A DNA stretch of 64,000 nt from Bacteroidota bacterium (lineage in GTDB: Bacteria > Bacteroidota > Ignavibacteria > Kryptoniales > JAKASW01): NCBI GenBank assembly GCA_021845665.1, contig JAJZVO010000003.1, forward strand, positions 1-64,000, written 5' to 3'. Position 1 is the stretch's first letter; each line of letters opens with the position of its first letter. Made by a program: the position numbers and the translations under genes. Under the pieces are notes generated by a model that ran no database searches, was not told the DNA's origin, and was given only the letters and a program-made list of their open reading frames with translations. This document shows, one piece after another, positions 16,925-26,404 of this stretch.

Positions 16925-19333
16925 TCATTTCCTTTTGCGCGCCGATTTTACCTTCTTCGGCCCTATGTCGAAAACATGTTCCATGGCGTCTTCAATTTTC
17001 TCAAGGGGAATTACCTTTATACCTTCCTTGAGTTTCTCAGGAATTTCGGTCAAATCCTTCATGTTGTCTTTTGGAATGAGGACTTTCTTAATCCCGTACC
17101 TCCTTGCCGCGAGCATCTTTTCCATCAACCCACCGATAGGAAGGACTTCTCCGTTCAGATTGATCTCCCCCGTCATGGCGACATCCGCCCGGACAGGCTG
17201 CCTGCTCGCTGCGGAGATCAGCGCGACCGACATCGTGATTCCTGCCGACGGTCCGTCCTTCGGCGTAGCCCCTTCGGGCACGTGGATGTGAATCTCTTTC
17301 CCCTTATGAAAATTCTTCGGGATACCGAATCTTGATGCGTTCGCCCTGACATAGGTAAGCGCAGCGCGCGCAGATTCCTGCATTACATTTCCCAAGCGTC
17401 CCGTCAATTGCAACCTGTCCGGTCCTTCCATTAATATCGCTTCGACATTCAGAATATCGCCACCCCCACTTGTCCACGCAAGACCAAGAGCTACTCCCAC
17501 GCGATTTTTCTTCCCGAGCTGTTTCGAATGGAATACCGGTACCCCGAGAAATTCCTCGATCTTCTTCTCGTCGACGATAATTTGTTTGATCTTTTTATTA
17601 CCGCCATTTTTCTGGAGGACGACCTCTTTTGCGATCTTTCGGCAAACACCGGCAATAGCGCGCTCGAGGTTTCTGACTCCTGCCTCCCAGGTGTACTCCC
17701 GAATAATCTTCATGAGCGCGGCTTCTTCACACCTCGCAAACTCGAGGCTGATCCCGTGCTCCTTAAGTTGTTTCGGTATTATGTGCCGCTTGGCGATTTC
17801 TATTTTGTCGTAATCGAGATAGCCGGGCAGCTCTATGACTTCCATCCTGTCCTGAAGCGGTTCCAGGATATTATCACGCACGTTTGCGGTCGTTATGAAG
17901 AAAACCTTCGAAAGGTCGTACTCGACCTCGAGGTAATGATCCTGGAATGAATGGTTCTGTTCCGGGTCGAGGACTTCGAGAAGGGCGGCGGACGGATCGC
18001 CGTGAAAATCGTAGGCGAGCTTGTCGACTTCATCGAGGAGCATCACGGGATTGACGACGGCCGCCTTTTTCATCGCCTGAATGATCCGGCCCGGGAGCGA
18101 TCCGACGTAAGTGCGGCGATGTCCCCTGATCTCGGCTTCGTCCCTGATCCCGCCGAGAGACAGCCTCACGAAATTCCTCCCGACAGCGCGGGCGATCGAT
18201 TTGGCGAGCGATGTCTTGCCTACTCCCGGAGGGCCCACGAAGCAGATAATCTGCGATCGCATCTCCTTCACGAGATTGAGAACCGCGATCTGTTCCACGA
18301 TGCGATCCTTCGCCTTCTCCAGCCCATAATGATCCTGGTCGAGAACTTCCCGGACATGCTTGATATCAAGATTATCCCTCGTCTTCTTGTGCCAGGGAAC
18401 GTCGACGAGCCAGTCGAGGTAGTTCCGGATCACGGTCGCTTCAGGAGAGAAGGCCTGGGTCCGTTTAAGCTTGTCGAGCTCATCGAGAGCCTTGTTCTTT
18501 GCCTGCTCAGGCATCTGAGCCTTCTCGATCCTCTCTTTCAGCTGCGCGAACTCGCCGGTCGGGCTTTCATCACCGAGCTCATCCTGCATTATCCTCACCT
18601 GTTCCTGCAGGTAGTACTTCCGCTGGTTCTTCTGGATGCTGTCCTGTACCTTATTGTCTATCTCCTGCTCGATCTTCAGGATGTTTATCTCACCGAGGAG
18701 AATCTTAATCAAAGACTCGTATTGTTCCCGCAGGTTTCTCAGGCTGAAGATTTTGATCTTGTCCGGTACAGAAACGTCCATATTTGCCAGAATGTAATAG
18801 AACTTCCTGTCCGCCTGTTCCATATTCTCGTAGGACATGATCGTCTCAGGCGGTATGTCGCGGCTGTTCCGCACATAGTCGCGGAACAGCTGACCCGAAT
18901 GTTTCACGTACGCATCCAGGGAAGCGTCCTTCTTCGATGCCGTCAAATTCGGAGCGTACTCGGCGTGAACGATTCCCTTCTCTTCGTAGAACTTCCTGAC
19001 GAATGCCTGTGCAACGCCGTCTACCAGAACTTTCAACAGCCCGTTAGGTAACTTCAGGACCTGAAGTATGCGAGCGACCGTGCCTACTTTGTACAGCTCT
19101 TCTTTTCGTGGATCTTCGACGGAGCTGTCCTTCTGCGCGATCAGCAGGATAAACTTATCCGCCTTCGCAGCCTGTTCCACGGCTTCGACCGATTGTTCGC
19201 GCCCCACCAGTATCGGGAAAAGCATGTACGGAAGGATAAGGGAGTCCCGCAACGGAAGAACCGGGAGACGGGTCGGGATGTCTTCAACCTTCTTTATCTC
19301 GTCAACATCTTCAATTTCTTCAAAATCCTTCAA
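16925..19333 (-). CDS. lon: ATP-dependent Lon protease (copy 1)
   Basis: 802 residues, the usual LonA length. An N-terminal substrate-binding domain (LPVLPLRDSLILPYMLFPI, ~25-220), coiled coil (~220-300), AAA+ module with Walker A GPPGVGKTS (~365) and a C-terminal serine/lysine protease domain: PKDGPSAGIT holds the catalytic serine, GGLMEKMLAA the catalytic lysine. The usual KEK in that motif is MEK, but the lysine next to the AA is kept. Cytosolic degradation of misfolded and regulatory proteins. First gene of the lon-dnaX-porV-DUF1684 run. A second, quite different lon is at 40579-42993. Confidence 0.95.
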   Translation of the reverse strand: MKDFEEIEDVDEIKKVEDIPTRLPVLPLRDSLILPYMLFPILVGREQSVEAVEQAAKADKFILLIAQKDSSVEDPRKEELYKVGTVARILQVLKLPNGLLKVLVDGVAQAFVRKFYEEKGIVHAEYAPNLTASKKDASLDAYVKHSGQLFRDYVRNSRDIPPETIMSYENMEQADRKFYYILANMDVSVPDKIKIFSLRNLREQYESLIKILLGEINILKIEQEIDNKVQDSIQKNQRKYYLQEQVRIMQDELGDESPTGEFAQLKERIEKAQMPEQAKNKALDELDKLKRTQAFSPEATVIRNYLDWLVDVPWHKKTRDNLDIKHVREVLDQDHYGLEKAKDRIVEQIAVLNLVKEMRSQIICFVGPPGVGKTSLAKSIARAVGRNFVRLSLGGIRDEAEIRGHRRTYVGSLPGRIIQAMKKAAVVNPVMLLDEVDKLAYDFHGDPSAALLEVLDPEQNHSFQDHYLEVEYDLSKVFFITTANVRDNILEPLQDRMEVIELPGYLDYDKIEIAKRHIIPKQLKEHGISLEFARCEEAALMKIIREYTWEAGVRNLERAIAGVCRKIAKEVVLQKNGGNKKIKQIIVDEKKIEEFLGVPVFHSKQLGKKNRVGVALGLAWTSGGGDILNVEAILMEGPDRLQLTGRLGNVMQESARAALTYVRANASRFGIPKNFHKGKEIHIHVPEGATPKDGPSAGITMSVALISAASRQPVRADVAMTGEINLNGEVLPIGGLMEKMLAARRYGIKKVLIPKDNMKDLTEIPEKLKEGIKVIPLEKIEDAMEHVFDIGPKKVKSARKRK

Positions 19334-19759
19334 AATTATCTCCGGTTGGTAAGAAACTTAAATGGGATTAGGTTTTGGAAAATATAGCAGAGTACGCAGG
19401 GCAAAACAAGGTTAGCCGGTAGCGACGCGGTCTAATCCCGAAAGGATGAAATTGTTATAAAACGGTCAAAGCCCGCGAAACGCGAACACGGTACGGGCGG
19501 CATCATACAAGGAATCTGTTCATCGACCGTAATAATGACGGCCCTTCGGGATTGGTTTCCAATGGCAAAACATTCCAGTCAATTCGACCCCGGCCAGAAC
19601 ATCGTATCATCCCGTCATTGCGTTGTACTTTCAGATTTCACTGACTAACTTTTTCGCAGGAAAAGGCTAATTACGAGCGTCCCGCCAAAAGCGCGACGTC
19701 CGGGCATGTCCCGATTGAAGTCGGGATCCTTTGGACGAGTCATAAATAAGGAGTATCAA
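19334..19759. other. Intergenic region between divergent lon and malic enzyme genes
   Basis: About 425 bases without a gene; it must hold the promoters of lon (minus) and maeB (plus). A small hairpin (TCCCGA at 19709-19714 with TCGGGA at 19721-19726) lies about 35 bases before the maeB start. I could not identify a convincing promoter, heat-shock operator or riboswitch by eye. Confidence 0.5.
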
Positions 19760-22030
19760 ATGAAAATCAGAGTAGAAGATGTCCTTCAATACCACTCAAC
19801 GGGAAAAAGAGGTAAAGTCGAAGTAGTGCCCACAAAGCCGTGCATGACCCAGCGTGACCTTTCGCTGGCATACACGCCAGGGGTGGCCGAAGTCTGCAGG
19901 GTGATTGACAAGGAAGCCGATGCCGCATACGAGTACACGTCGAAAGGAAATCTCGTTGCGGTGTTGTCTAACGGGACTGCGGTCTTAGGGCTAGGCAACA
20001 TCGGCCCGCTTGCGGGTAAACCCGTTATGGAAGGAAAGGGGGTTCTGTTCAAGAGATTTGCGGATATCGATGTTTTCGATATTGAAATAAACGCGAAGAC
20101 GCCCGAAGAGATAATCGCGGTTGCTAAGGCTCTCGAGCCGACATTCGGAGGAATCAATCTCGAGGACATAAAAGCTCCCGACTGCTTTGTTGTCGAAGAG
20201 ACTCTCAAAGCCTCTATGAACATACCGGTGTTCCACGACGATCAGCACGGTACGGCGATCATCAGCTCGGCAGCGCTCCTCAACGCGCTCGAAATCGCCG
20301 GAAAAGATATTTCAAAGGTAAAGATAGTGGTGAACGGCGCGGGAGCAGCGGCTATCGCATGCACCAAGCTTTATATCAAACTCGGCGCCGGGATGGAAAA
20401 TATCACCATGTGCGACTCCAAAGGAGTCATCTACAAGGGAAGGACCGATTCTATGAATCGGTACAAAGAAGAGTTCGCCCGTGAGACGGAAGCTCGTACG
20501 CTCGGACAGGCGCTGGTCGGAGCGGACGTCTTCGTAGGGCTCTCCGTCGCCAATGTCGTAACCAAGGACATGGTTCGTTCAATGGCTCCCGTCCCTATCA
20601 TATTCGCGATGGCGAACCCGGATCCGGAAATCGCATACGAAGACGCCGTCGACGCACGAGCGGACGTGATAATGGCGACCGGCAGAAGCGATTACCCCAA
20701 CCAGGTCAACAATGTCCTTGGATTCCCCTTCATCTTCAGAGGCGCTCTGGACGTGCGGGCAAGAAACATAAACGACGAGATGAAGATAGCGGCGGTCAAT
20801 GCTCTTGCTACCCTGGCGAAGGAGCCTGTACCGGATTCAGTGAAGGTCGCCTACGGCGGCATCGATCTGCAATTCGGAAAGGAATACATCATACCGAAGC
20901 CTTTCGATCCGAGAGTGATAACCTGGGTGGCGCCCGCCGTCGCAAAAGCAGCGATAGAAACCGGCACCGCCCGCGTCAACATAGACGATTGGGACAAATA
21001 CACCTTCCAGCTGGAAGAGAGAATGGGAATCACGCGCAGCGTAGTGAGGACTGCGATCACTAAATCGCAGGGGAGCGGGATCAGAATCGTCTTCCCGGAG
21101 GGGGAAGAGGCAAAAATACTTCACGCCGCGCAGATCATCATCGACGAGGAAATCGCAAAGCCGGTACTACTGGGGAAGAGAGCCCAGATAGAGATGAAGG
21201 CTCACGAAATGAAGATCGACATGGAAGGAATAGAGGTGATCGAACCGTCCCGGTTTGAGAAATCCCAGGAATACGTGGATGAATTTTTCAAGATGCGCCA
21301 GCGCAAAGGGATCACACGCGCCGAGGCGGCACGCTACCTCGAAAGGCCGAACTACCTCGGGGCGATGATGGTACGTATGGGAGATGCGGACGGACTCGTT
21401 TCAGGCCTGACACAATCATATCCGAACACTATCAGGCCCGCCCTCCAGGTTATCGGCATGCAGGAAAAAAGAACGAGGGTCGCCGGCTTGTACATCGTCA
21501 TGACGAAACGAGATACATACTTCTTCGCCGATACCACGGTGAATGTAGATCCGACGGCAGAAGACCTTGCCGAGATAGCAATTATGACTGCCGAAGTAGT
21601 CAGGCGATTCAACATGGTTCCGAGAGTTGCCATGCTTTCGTTCAGCAACTTCGGGAACACCCGGCTTCCTCAATCTATCAAGGTTCAGCAGGCCGTTGCC
21701 CTCGCACAAAAGCTCGACCCGACTTTGAGCATCGACGGAGAGGTACAGGCAGACGTCGCGCTCTCGCCGGATATGCTCGAAGAGGTCTATCCTTTCTCGA
21801 GTCTCAAGAACGGCGCAAACACGCTCATCTTCCCCGACTTGAACGCGGGTAATATCGCTTACAAGCTGATGGGTAAGATTGGCGGTGCGGCGCTACTCGG
21901 GCCAATACTGATGGGAATGAAGAAACCGGTTCATGTCCTGCAACAGGGATGCGACGTGAACGCCATCGTTAACATTGCGGCAGTCTGCGCTGTCGAAGCG
22001 ATTGACAAGGTAAGGAACGGCAGTCACTGA
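19760..22030 (+). CDS. maeB: NADP-dependent malic enzyme fused to a phosphotransacetylase domain
   Basis: 756 residues from the ATG at 19760, preceded by AAGGAG at 6 bases; an upstream ATG at 19706 lacks support. The N-terminal malic domain has [13 protein letters not shown] (~35) and the metal-binding FHDDQHGTA (~155), then the NAD(P)-binding domain ([11 protein letters not shown], ~185). The C-terminal ~325 residues form a PTA-like domain ([12 protein letters not shown], ~437; [10 protein letters not shown]). MaeB converts malate to pyruvate and CO2 with NADP; the PTA-like part is generally regulatory in this class rather than an active acetyltransferase. Single gene, ended by a strong hairpin. 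Confidence 0.94.
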   Translation: MKIRVEDVLQYHSTGKRGKVEVVPTKPCMTQRDLSLAYTPGVAEVCRVIDKEADAAYEYTSKGNLVAVLSNGTAVLGLGNIGPLAGKPVMEGKGVLFKRFADIDVFDIEINAKTPEEIIAVAKALEPTFGGINLEDIKAPDCFVVEETLKASMNIPVFHDDQHGTAIISSAALLNALEIAGKDISKVKIVVNGAGAAAIACTKLYIKLGAGMENITMCDSKGVIYKGRTDSMNRYKEEFARETEARTLGQALVGADVFVGLSVANVVTKDMVRSMAPVPIIFAMANPDPEIAYEDAVDARADVIMATGRSDYPNQVNNVLGFPFIFRGALDVRARNINDEMKIAAVNALATLAKEPVPDSVKVAYGGIDLQFGKEYIIPKPFDPRVITWVAPAVAKAAIETGTARVNIDDWDKYTFQLEERMGITRSVVRTAITKSQGSGIRIVFPEGEEAKILHAAQIIIDEEIAKPVLLGKRAQIEMKAHEMKIDMEGIEVIEPSRFEKSQEYVDEFFKMRQRKGITRAEAARYLERPNYLGAMMVRMGDADGLVSGLTQSYPNTIRPALQVIGMQEKRTRVAGLYIVMTKRDTYFFADTTVNVDPTAEDLAEIAIMTAEVVRRFNMVPRVAMLSFSNFGNTRLPQSIKVQQAVALAQKLDPTLSIDGEVQADVALSPDMLEEVYPFSSLKNGANTLIFPDLNAGNIAYKLMGKIGGAALLGPILMGMKKPVHVLQQGCDVNAIVNIAAVCAVEAIDKVRNGSH

Positions 22031-22051
22031 ACGGTTATGCAAGCATAGGGA

Positions 22052-22090
22052 TTCCGCGGCAGCTCTTTCGTTCCACAGGCTGCCGCGGAA
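22052..22090. terminator. 12-bp perfect hairpin after maeB
   Basis: TTCCGCGGCAGC (22052-22063) pairs perfectly with GCTGCCGCGGAA (22079-22090) around a 15-base loop. It lies 22 bases after the maeB stop and between two convergent genes, so it probably serves both directions, although no long T run follows on either strand. Confidence 0.65.
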
Positions 22091-22157
22091 CTTCTGACTT
22101 GTTAACCGGGTAAGGTTTGGAAATTAATGAAGCGGCAGTGAATGCGGGTTCAGGCGA

Positions 22158-22619
22158 TCAGTCGCCCTGTGAACGGAGGAGAATGGCTTTCAGGTCGGTT
22201 ATTTCTTTCTCCTGAGTCTCCAGCTTGCCGTAGAGATCGACGAGGTGTTCGTAGAGTTGATTCTCCAATATTCTCGATTGTGACACGTCTTCGAAGTGAA
22301 ATACAATCTCACCCCTCGCATCGTTCAGGTTGTAGGCTTTCACTTTGAAGTATTTCTCTGTACCCCTTTGCTTCAAGGTACGCGCGCTCTCTCCTCGCGA
22401 AAGACAGTCGGTGACGATCCGGTCAAACGCAACGGAGTCTTCCGACTGAAGGAACTCGTCCATCTCCAGCTTTTTCCCTCTCTCCAGTCTCAACGGCAAC
22501 ACCTCCCGGGCAAACTGGTTCGCATAGACGAGAACAAGATTGGTGTCGGTGAGCACAAACGGAATGCGTACGGTCTCGAAGACCCGATAGCAATCGGAAA
22601 AAATAGTTTGCTCTGCCAT
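22158..22619 (-). CDS. Single PAS-domain protein with C-terminal coiled coil
   Basis: 153 residues. The PAS fold is seen at ~8-115 (RIPFVLTDTNLVLVYANQFAREVL at its start; EIVFHFEDVSQSRILE as the last strand and exit helix), followed by a heptad-rich helix (LYEHLVDLYGKLETQEKEITDLKAIL). There is no output domain such as a kinase, cyclase or DNA-binding module, so it probably works as a ligand- or redox-sensing adaptor binding a partner through its coiled coil. It lies alone between maeB and the fibre locus; no partner is evident nearby. Confidence 0.75.
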   Translation of the reverse strand: MAEQTIFSDCYRVFETVRIPFVLTDTNLVLVYANQFAREVLPLRLERGKKLEMDEFLQSEDSVAFDRIVTDCLSRGESARTLKQRGTEKYFKVKAYNLNDARGEIVFHFEDVSQSRILENQLYEHLVDLYGKLETQEKEITDLKAILLRSQGD

Positions 22620-22775
22620 ACACTGAATATTTCATTATTCGTGCCGATGAAATAGGCACAAAACAAAGTTCTTTGAGGTCATTCAACCAACTTGAAAGGA
22701 TTCTTGTTACAGTTTGGTAAGGTAAGGTTACGATATCTTCCCGCGGTTAACGGGAAGGACGGGACCGGAGACTTT

Positions 22776-23135
22776 TCAGCTTCCGAGGTAAACGACTTCT
22801 ACTTTCGACACCCCTCTGAAATCATTGGTGCTGAAATCACGCACCTGTCCTTGTCGCAAGTCGATAGTAGCCTTGGTGGAGTTGCCCTTCTTCATTTTGA
22901 TGAGAACATTCTGCGGACAACTGAACGAGAGGACGGGCTCGTCTTGTGTACCATGCCCCGACACCAATCGAAGTGACTGACTTTGCCTCGCGACCGGGGT
23001 TATCGTCAGGCCGGGGGCCGCAATTACAGTTAGTGTCACTGTTGCCGAGGCGCTCACCTGGGCCTGAGTCGCGGGCGCTAAGAAAACGATCACTCCTAAC
23101 GCAAGCATCGGCGATATGTACCACGGTTTCTTCAT
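22776..23135 (-). CDS. Small secreted beta-rich protein, possible minor pilin
   Basis: 119 residues from the ATG at 23135. Signal peptide MKKPWYISPMLALGVIVFLAPATQAQ, then alternating beta-strand sequence (ASATVTLTVIAAPGLTI, FSCPQNVLIKM, VSKVEVVYLG). It resembles the shape of the DUF4402 proteins upstream (mature start AQVSASATV, C-terminal Y-x-G strand) but is shorter and lacks the LNFG motif. It is separated from the usher gene by ~410 bases containing a palindromic element. I call it a possible minor fibre subunit by context only. Confidence 0.55.
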   Translation of the reverse strand: MKKPWYISPMLALGVIVFLAPATQAQVSASATVTLTVIAAPGLTITPVARQSQSLRLVSGHGTQDEPVLSFSCPQNVLIKMKKGNSTKATIDLRQGQVRDFSTNDFRGVSKVEVVYLGS

Positions 23136-23388
23136 TGTCTTCGAGCAGTTTAAGTACGAAGACAATGCCAAAGTTAGATCCGGCCCCCTCCTTCCACCCC
23201 ATCGCCATAACTATCGGCGATTTAACATGTTACATGTCCAGCGTAATTCCGTCTTTGCGCGCACAGACATAACAACCTGTAAAATTTTCCGCATCTGAGG
23301 AAGAAACTACGTGGGGGAGAAGATTAAACATGACATCCTCCCTATCCATGGCCAGCCCCTTGTTGTCGAATGAATCCGGCTGCACCAC

Positions 23389-23552
23389 CTAGAGACGCGG
23401 CCGAAAAGTCCAACCACGAGAGCACGAAGATTTTTCACGAAGGACACGAAGGGATCTATTCATTTATCGCTCTTTCTTTGTGCTCTTTGCGCCCTTTCTT
23501 CGTGACCTCGCGGTTGAATAGTTTTGCAGCGGGTTTTCGGCCACGTCCCTAG
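23389..23552. mobile_element. 164-bp palindromic MITE-like element bounded by CTAG
   Basis: 19-base terminal inverted repeats match at 17 positions: CTAGAGACGCGGCCGAAAA at 23389-23407 and the complement of 23534-23552. A second nested pair of arms (AACCACGAGAGCACGAAG against AACCGCGAGGTCACGAAG, 15/18) makes most of the element self-complementary, with several CACGAAG units inside. CTAG at both ends would fit a 4-base target duplication. The right-hand CTAG contains the stop codon of the usher gene. It has no open reading frame of its own; a transposase supplied elsewhere would be needed. Confidence 0.65.
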
Positions 23553-26323
23553 AAGCCGGATTTTGGCGAGTGGCGCTCCACCAGGACTTGACCCGTTCCA
23601 ACTCTTCCATCCTTGGCAAACTTGACAGCACTTTCTTTCGAAGTAAACGCACCTACTTGTACAGAATATTTTGTAGGGGGTGTTAACATTCCCACTTCTG
23701 CAGAGGGATTACTCTTCATAGGTTTTGGCTTCGGACGAGATTTAAGAATAATCTTGAGACCATCGATAATGTCTCCGTCCTTGGTGGATTTGACGGTGAA
23801 CCGTAGAATCGCCGGGTTGGCATCGACCCCGAGTATCGACAATTGAGCCGAGTCGATGTGTGCTTCGTACCCGCCGGGAGGAAGGCCCATGTAATAGAAA
23901 CTCCCGTCGTTGAACACGGGGACTGTCTTCTTGAAGCTTCCGTTATCGGACGCAATATCGAGGCTCAATCCGGGGATAGCCGAGAGCACTCCTTTTTCAT
24001 CGCGCAGGACAGTTCCTTCGGCTATGCCTCCTGCATAAAAGGGTATATCGATCCTCTCATACATGTCGGGGTCGGTGATGAAAGAGAAGGACTTCCATTT
24101 CGGAATCAGCAGAGGATTTCTAATCGTACTCATATCGACATCGGCAGTATACTGGGTGTAAGGGAGCATGTTCCATTCCCTTGTGATGCCGTTGCTCGAT
24201 TGTTCCGTCGACACGGCCTGCCTGAGCGTGATGTCGCCGTGCCGGATAATCTCTTCACCCTTATCGTATCGGCCGTTGCCGTTGGCATCGACGAACATCC
24301 TCACCGAAGCCGCCGAACGCCCGACCCATCCGAGGTCGTTAAACATGAATTGGCCGTAATTGCCGTCGTACCCGACCGAGCCTGAGAAGTTCTGACTGTA
24401 GAATCCTGAGCTTCCCTGGAACTGGGCGCTCGTAGTCGATCTCATGAACGGTAGATCGGCAATAATCTGAAGGTTAAATGTCGTTGCATTGTTGATGTAA
24501 TTTCGATCCGCCGTGAAGCCAATCCTGATGTATCGCTGAACGTCCTTCGAGATTTGAATCGAGATGTCGTCAAGAGATTTTTTCAAGACGCCATATCGCG
24601 TGGATACATTGACCAGTGTTCCGTTCAAAAAGTCGAAAGAACCGTGCGGGAAGAAGAGCGAGTATAAGATGGACCCGGTCAGATCGTAAGTGCTGATTGC
24701 CGGCCCGACACCGTAATTGATGATCGATCTGGTATATCCGGCGCTGATATTCATTTGTGACAGGCTCGAGGAGAAATTCGCGGAATAACTATAAGCTTTC
24801 TGCCCGCCGTAGTAAGTCTGGTAACTTCCGGCGGCCCTGAAATTCAGGGAACTCCTCCCGATATAGAACGGCATGAAAGCATCGGCCTGCATTTCCTGCA
24901 ACCGGAGGCCGGGGTTGTAGAGCATGTTCTGACTATAGCGACCGTATTCAAGATCGAATGCAGCCTGCGAAGCATAGAGAGCGCTGAACGTCGATCTGTA
25001 AAATGCATCCGGGGCCGCATCGATGCTCATCGTGTATTCAGGACCGAACCGCAAATAGAGAGAGTTGTACAGCAATGGCTTCGAGAACAAAGGGTTGTCG
25101 ACGTAATCCATCCCGATTTTGTCAGTGGCCCAATCGGTGATACCGAACAACGCATTCGCCGAGAGAAATTCATAGTCGGTGTTGTTGACCAGTCCGGAGC
25201 TGACTGTGTAATTGATCTGACCGGCCGGCACGAAGGAGAAGGGGATTTGAAGCCGGCGGTCCTGTTCACGGAACTGTCCGTTTGGTCCGTAGTACTTGAT
25301 CTGAATGAATGTGGTACCATAGACGAGCGGAATGGAAAACTGCGCTCTTCCCTGGGCATCGGCGTGCTTGTAGCCGGCGAGCTGACCGTTCAGATAGAGC
25401 TCGACGTCCCAGTTCGGATTTGTCCGCGCATTGATGATGTATTGACCGAACAGCGTCCTGACGGTCAGCGGTGCATTCGACACCTGCACACCGCGGAACC
25501 CATAGCTCGTTAAACCGTTCGAGTAGAGATTGCCGAGCCCCGCATACGTTATATAAGCAGAAGAATCGAATGTGTATTTCCAGTTTAGTGTACTCGAATA
25601 GACAGTCGGGGTGCTTCCTGTAACGCCGCCGAGCACGCTCCCTTCAGTCTGTCCGCCGAGTACTTCCCCGCCTCCAGTTAAATTGTAACTATACGAAGTG
25701 GGCCCACCGGTATTGAATGCCGACAGCGAGTAATCGACGACTCCTCCGTTGAGCAGGTATTTCTTCCCCGGAAATTTCAGGGGAGCCTGTTCCAGATTCG
25801 TCAGCGGAGAGACGACCATATAATTACGCCGCATTTCCCGCTGATAATCCCGGACTATCGGAAGATCCTGATTGGTGCTAAGTATCAGCGAGAGCGAATT
25901 GAAATCTATGTTGAAATCGAGACCGAAGGCTTCCTTGAAGAAGGAAGGAAGGACGTAGTAATCAAGCTGTCCCTGAATGACTTTAGAGGTGTCGAACCGG
26001 AAGGTTCTGCTGCCGATTCTTCCCACGCCCGTTCCAAAATTTATATGGTAGAGATCTTTCTGATCGATGTAAAACCCCGTCAGTGTCTTGGCCCGCATAT
26101 CGACGTTCTCGGCAACCCTGAGTTGTCTCAGAACCGTTCCGATCGGAAGATAGACCGAGTCCTGATAGTAAAGCCCGGTTACTACGGAATTGACAATGCC
26201 GCTGAAGCTGAAAGAGAGGTATATATCCTGCGCTTCCTGATATGCAGAGACATTCTGTGCCCTTGCAGAATTAGCAAGGAGCGCGATGAGAATGGACGTC
26301 CAGATAAACCTTCGTGCGCAGAT
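23549..26323 (-). CDS. Outer-membrane usher-like protein with partial SPOR tail
   Basis: A frame of 924 codons. The reading frame extends upstream of the first ATG (26098) through a perfect signal peptide (CARRFIWTSILIALLANSARAQ) and an usher-type N-domain (YYQDSVYLPIGTVLRQL) to an ATC at 26323, which has GGGAG 6 bases before it; there is no ATG, GTG or TTG in this stretch. The middle is a long beta-barrel (repeated aromatic-ended strands) with a plug-like region (YGPNGQFREQDRRL), then Ig/carboxypeptidase-like domains with FVDANGNGRYDKGE. The last ~35 residues (KYSVQVGAFTSKESAVKFAK) begin a SPOR peptidoglycan-binding domain that stops halfway. Adjacent to a PapD-like chaperone and DUF4402 pilins, so it should secrete and assemble a surface fibre. 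It may be decaying. Confidence 0.75.
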   Translation of the reverse strand: MCARRFIWTSILIALLANSARAQNVSAYQEAQDIYLSFSFSGIVNSVVTGLYYQDSVYLPIGTVLRQLRVAENVDMRAKTLTGFYIDQKDLYHINFGTGVGRIGSRTFRFDTSKVIQGQLDYYVLPSFFKEAFGLDFNIDFNSLSLILSTNQDLPIVRDYQREMRRNYMVVSPLTNLEQAPLKFPGKKYLLNGGVVDYSLSAFNTGGPTSYSYNLTGGGEVLGGQTEGSVLGGVTGSTPTVYSSTLNWKYTFDSSAYITYAGLGNLYSNGLTSYGFRGVQVSNAPLTVRTLFGQYIINARTNPNWDVELYLNGQLAGYKHADAQGRAQFSIPLVYGTTFIQIKYYGPNGQFREQDRRLQIPFSFVPAGQINYTVSSGLVNNTDYEFLSANALFGITDWATDKIGMDYVDNPLFSKPLLYNSLYLRFGPEYTMSIDAAPDAFYRSTFSALYASQAAFDLEYGRYSQNMLYNPGLRLQEMQADAFMPFYIGRSSLNFRAAGSYQTYYGGQKAYSYSANFSSSLSQMNISAGYTRSIINYGVGPAISTYDLTGSILYSLFFPHGSFDFLNGTLVNVSTRYGVLKKSLDDISIQISKDVQRYIRIGFTADRNYINNATTFNLQIIADLPFMRSTTSAQFQGSSGFYSQNFSGSVGYDGNYGQFMFNDLGWVGRSAASVRMFVDANGNGRYDKGEEIIRHGDITLRQAVSTEQSSNGITREWNMLPYTQYTADVDMSTIRNPLLIPKWKSFSFITDPDMYERIDIPFYAGGIAEGTVLRDEKGVLSAIPGLSLDIASDNGSFKKTVPVFNDGSFYYMGLPPGGYEAHIDSAQLSILGVDANPAILRFTVKSTKDGDIIDGLKIILKSRPKPKPMKSNPSAEVGMLTPPTKYSVQVGAFTSKESAVKFAKDGRVGTGQVLVERHSPKSGF

Positions 26324-26372
26324 GTGTTACTCCCGCGTGTTTCTTTCCTTGTAGCCCAATGACAACTTCAGC

Positions 26373-26397
26373 CCGGCCCTGAGAAAGATCAGGCCGG
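26373..26397. other. Hairpin between chaperone and usher genes
   Basis: CCGGCC-(C)-TGA / TCA-GGCCGG forms a 9-bp stem with one bulge and a 6-base loop in the 80-base gap between the two genes. It may lower expression of the usher relative to the chaperone. Confidence 0.5.
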
Positions 26398-26404
26398 TTG
26401 AAGG

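Noticed and set aside
17951-19051. 366-codon plus-strand frame opposite lon
   Set aside because: Antisense to a clear Lon protease with all catalytic motifs; its translation has no recognisable domain.
23549-23670. Idea that the palindromic element truncated the SPOR domain of the usher
   Set aside because: If CTAG is the duplicated target, removing the element restores the same TAG stop, so the SPOR tail was already short.
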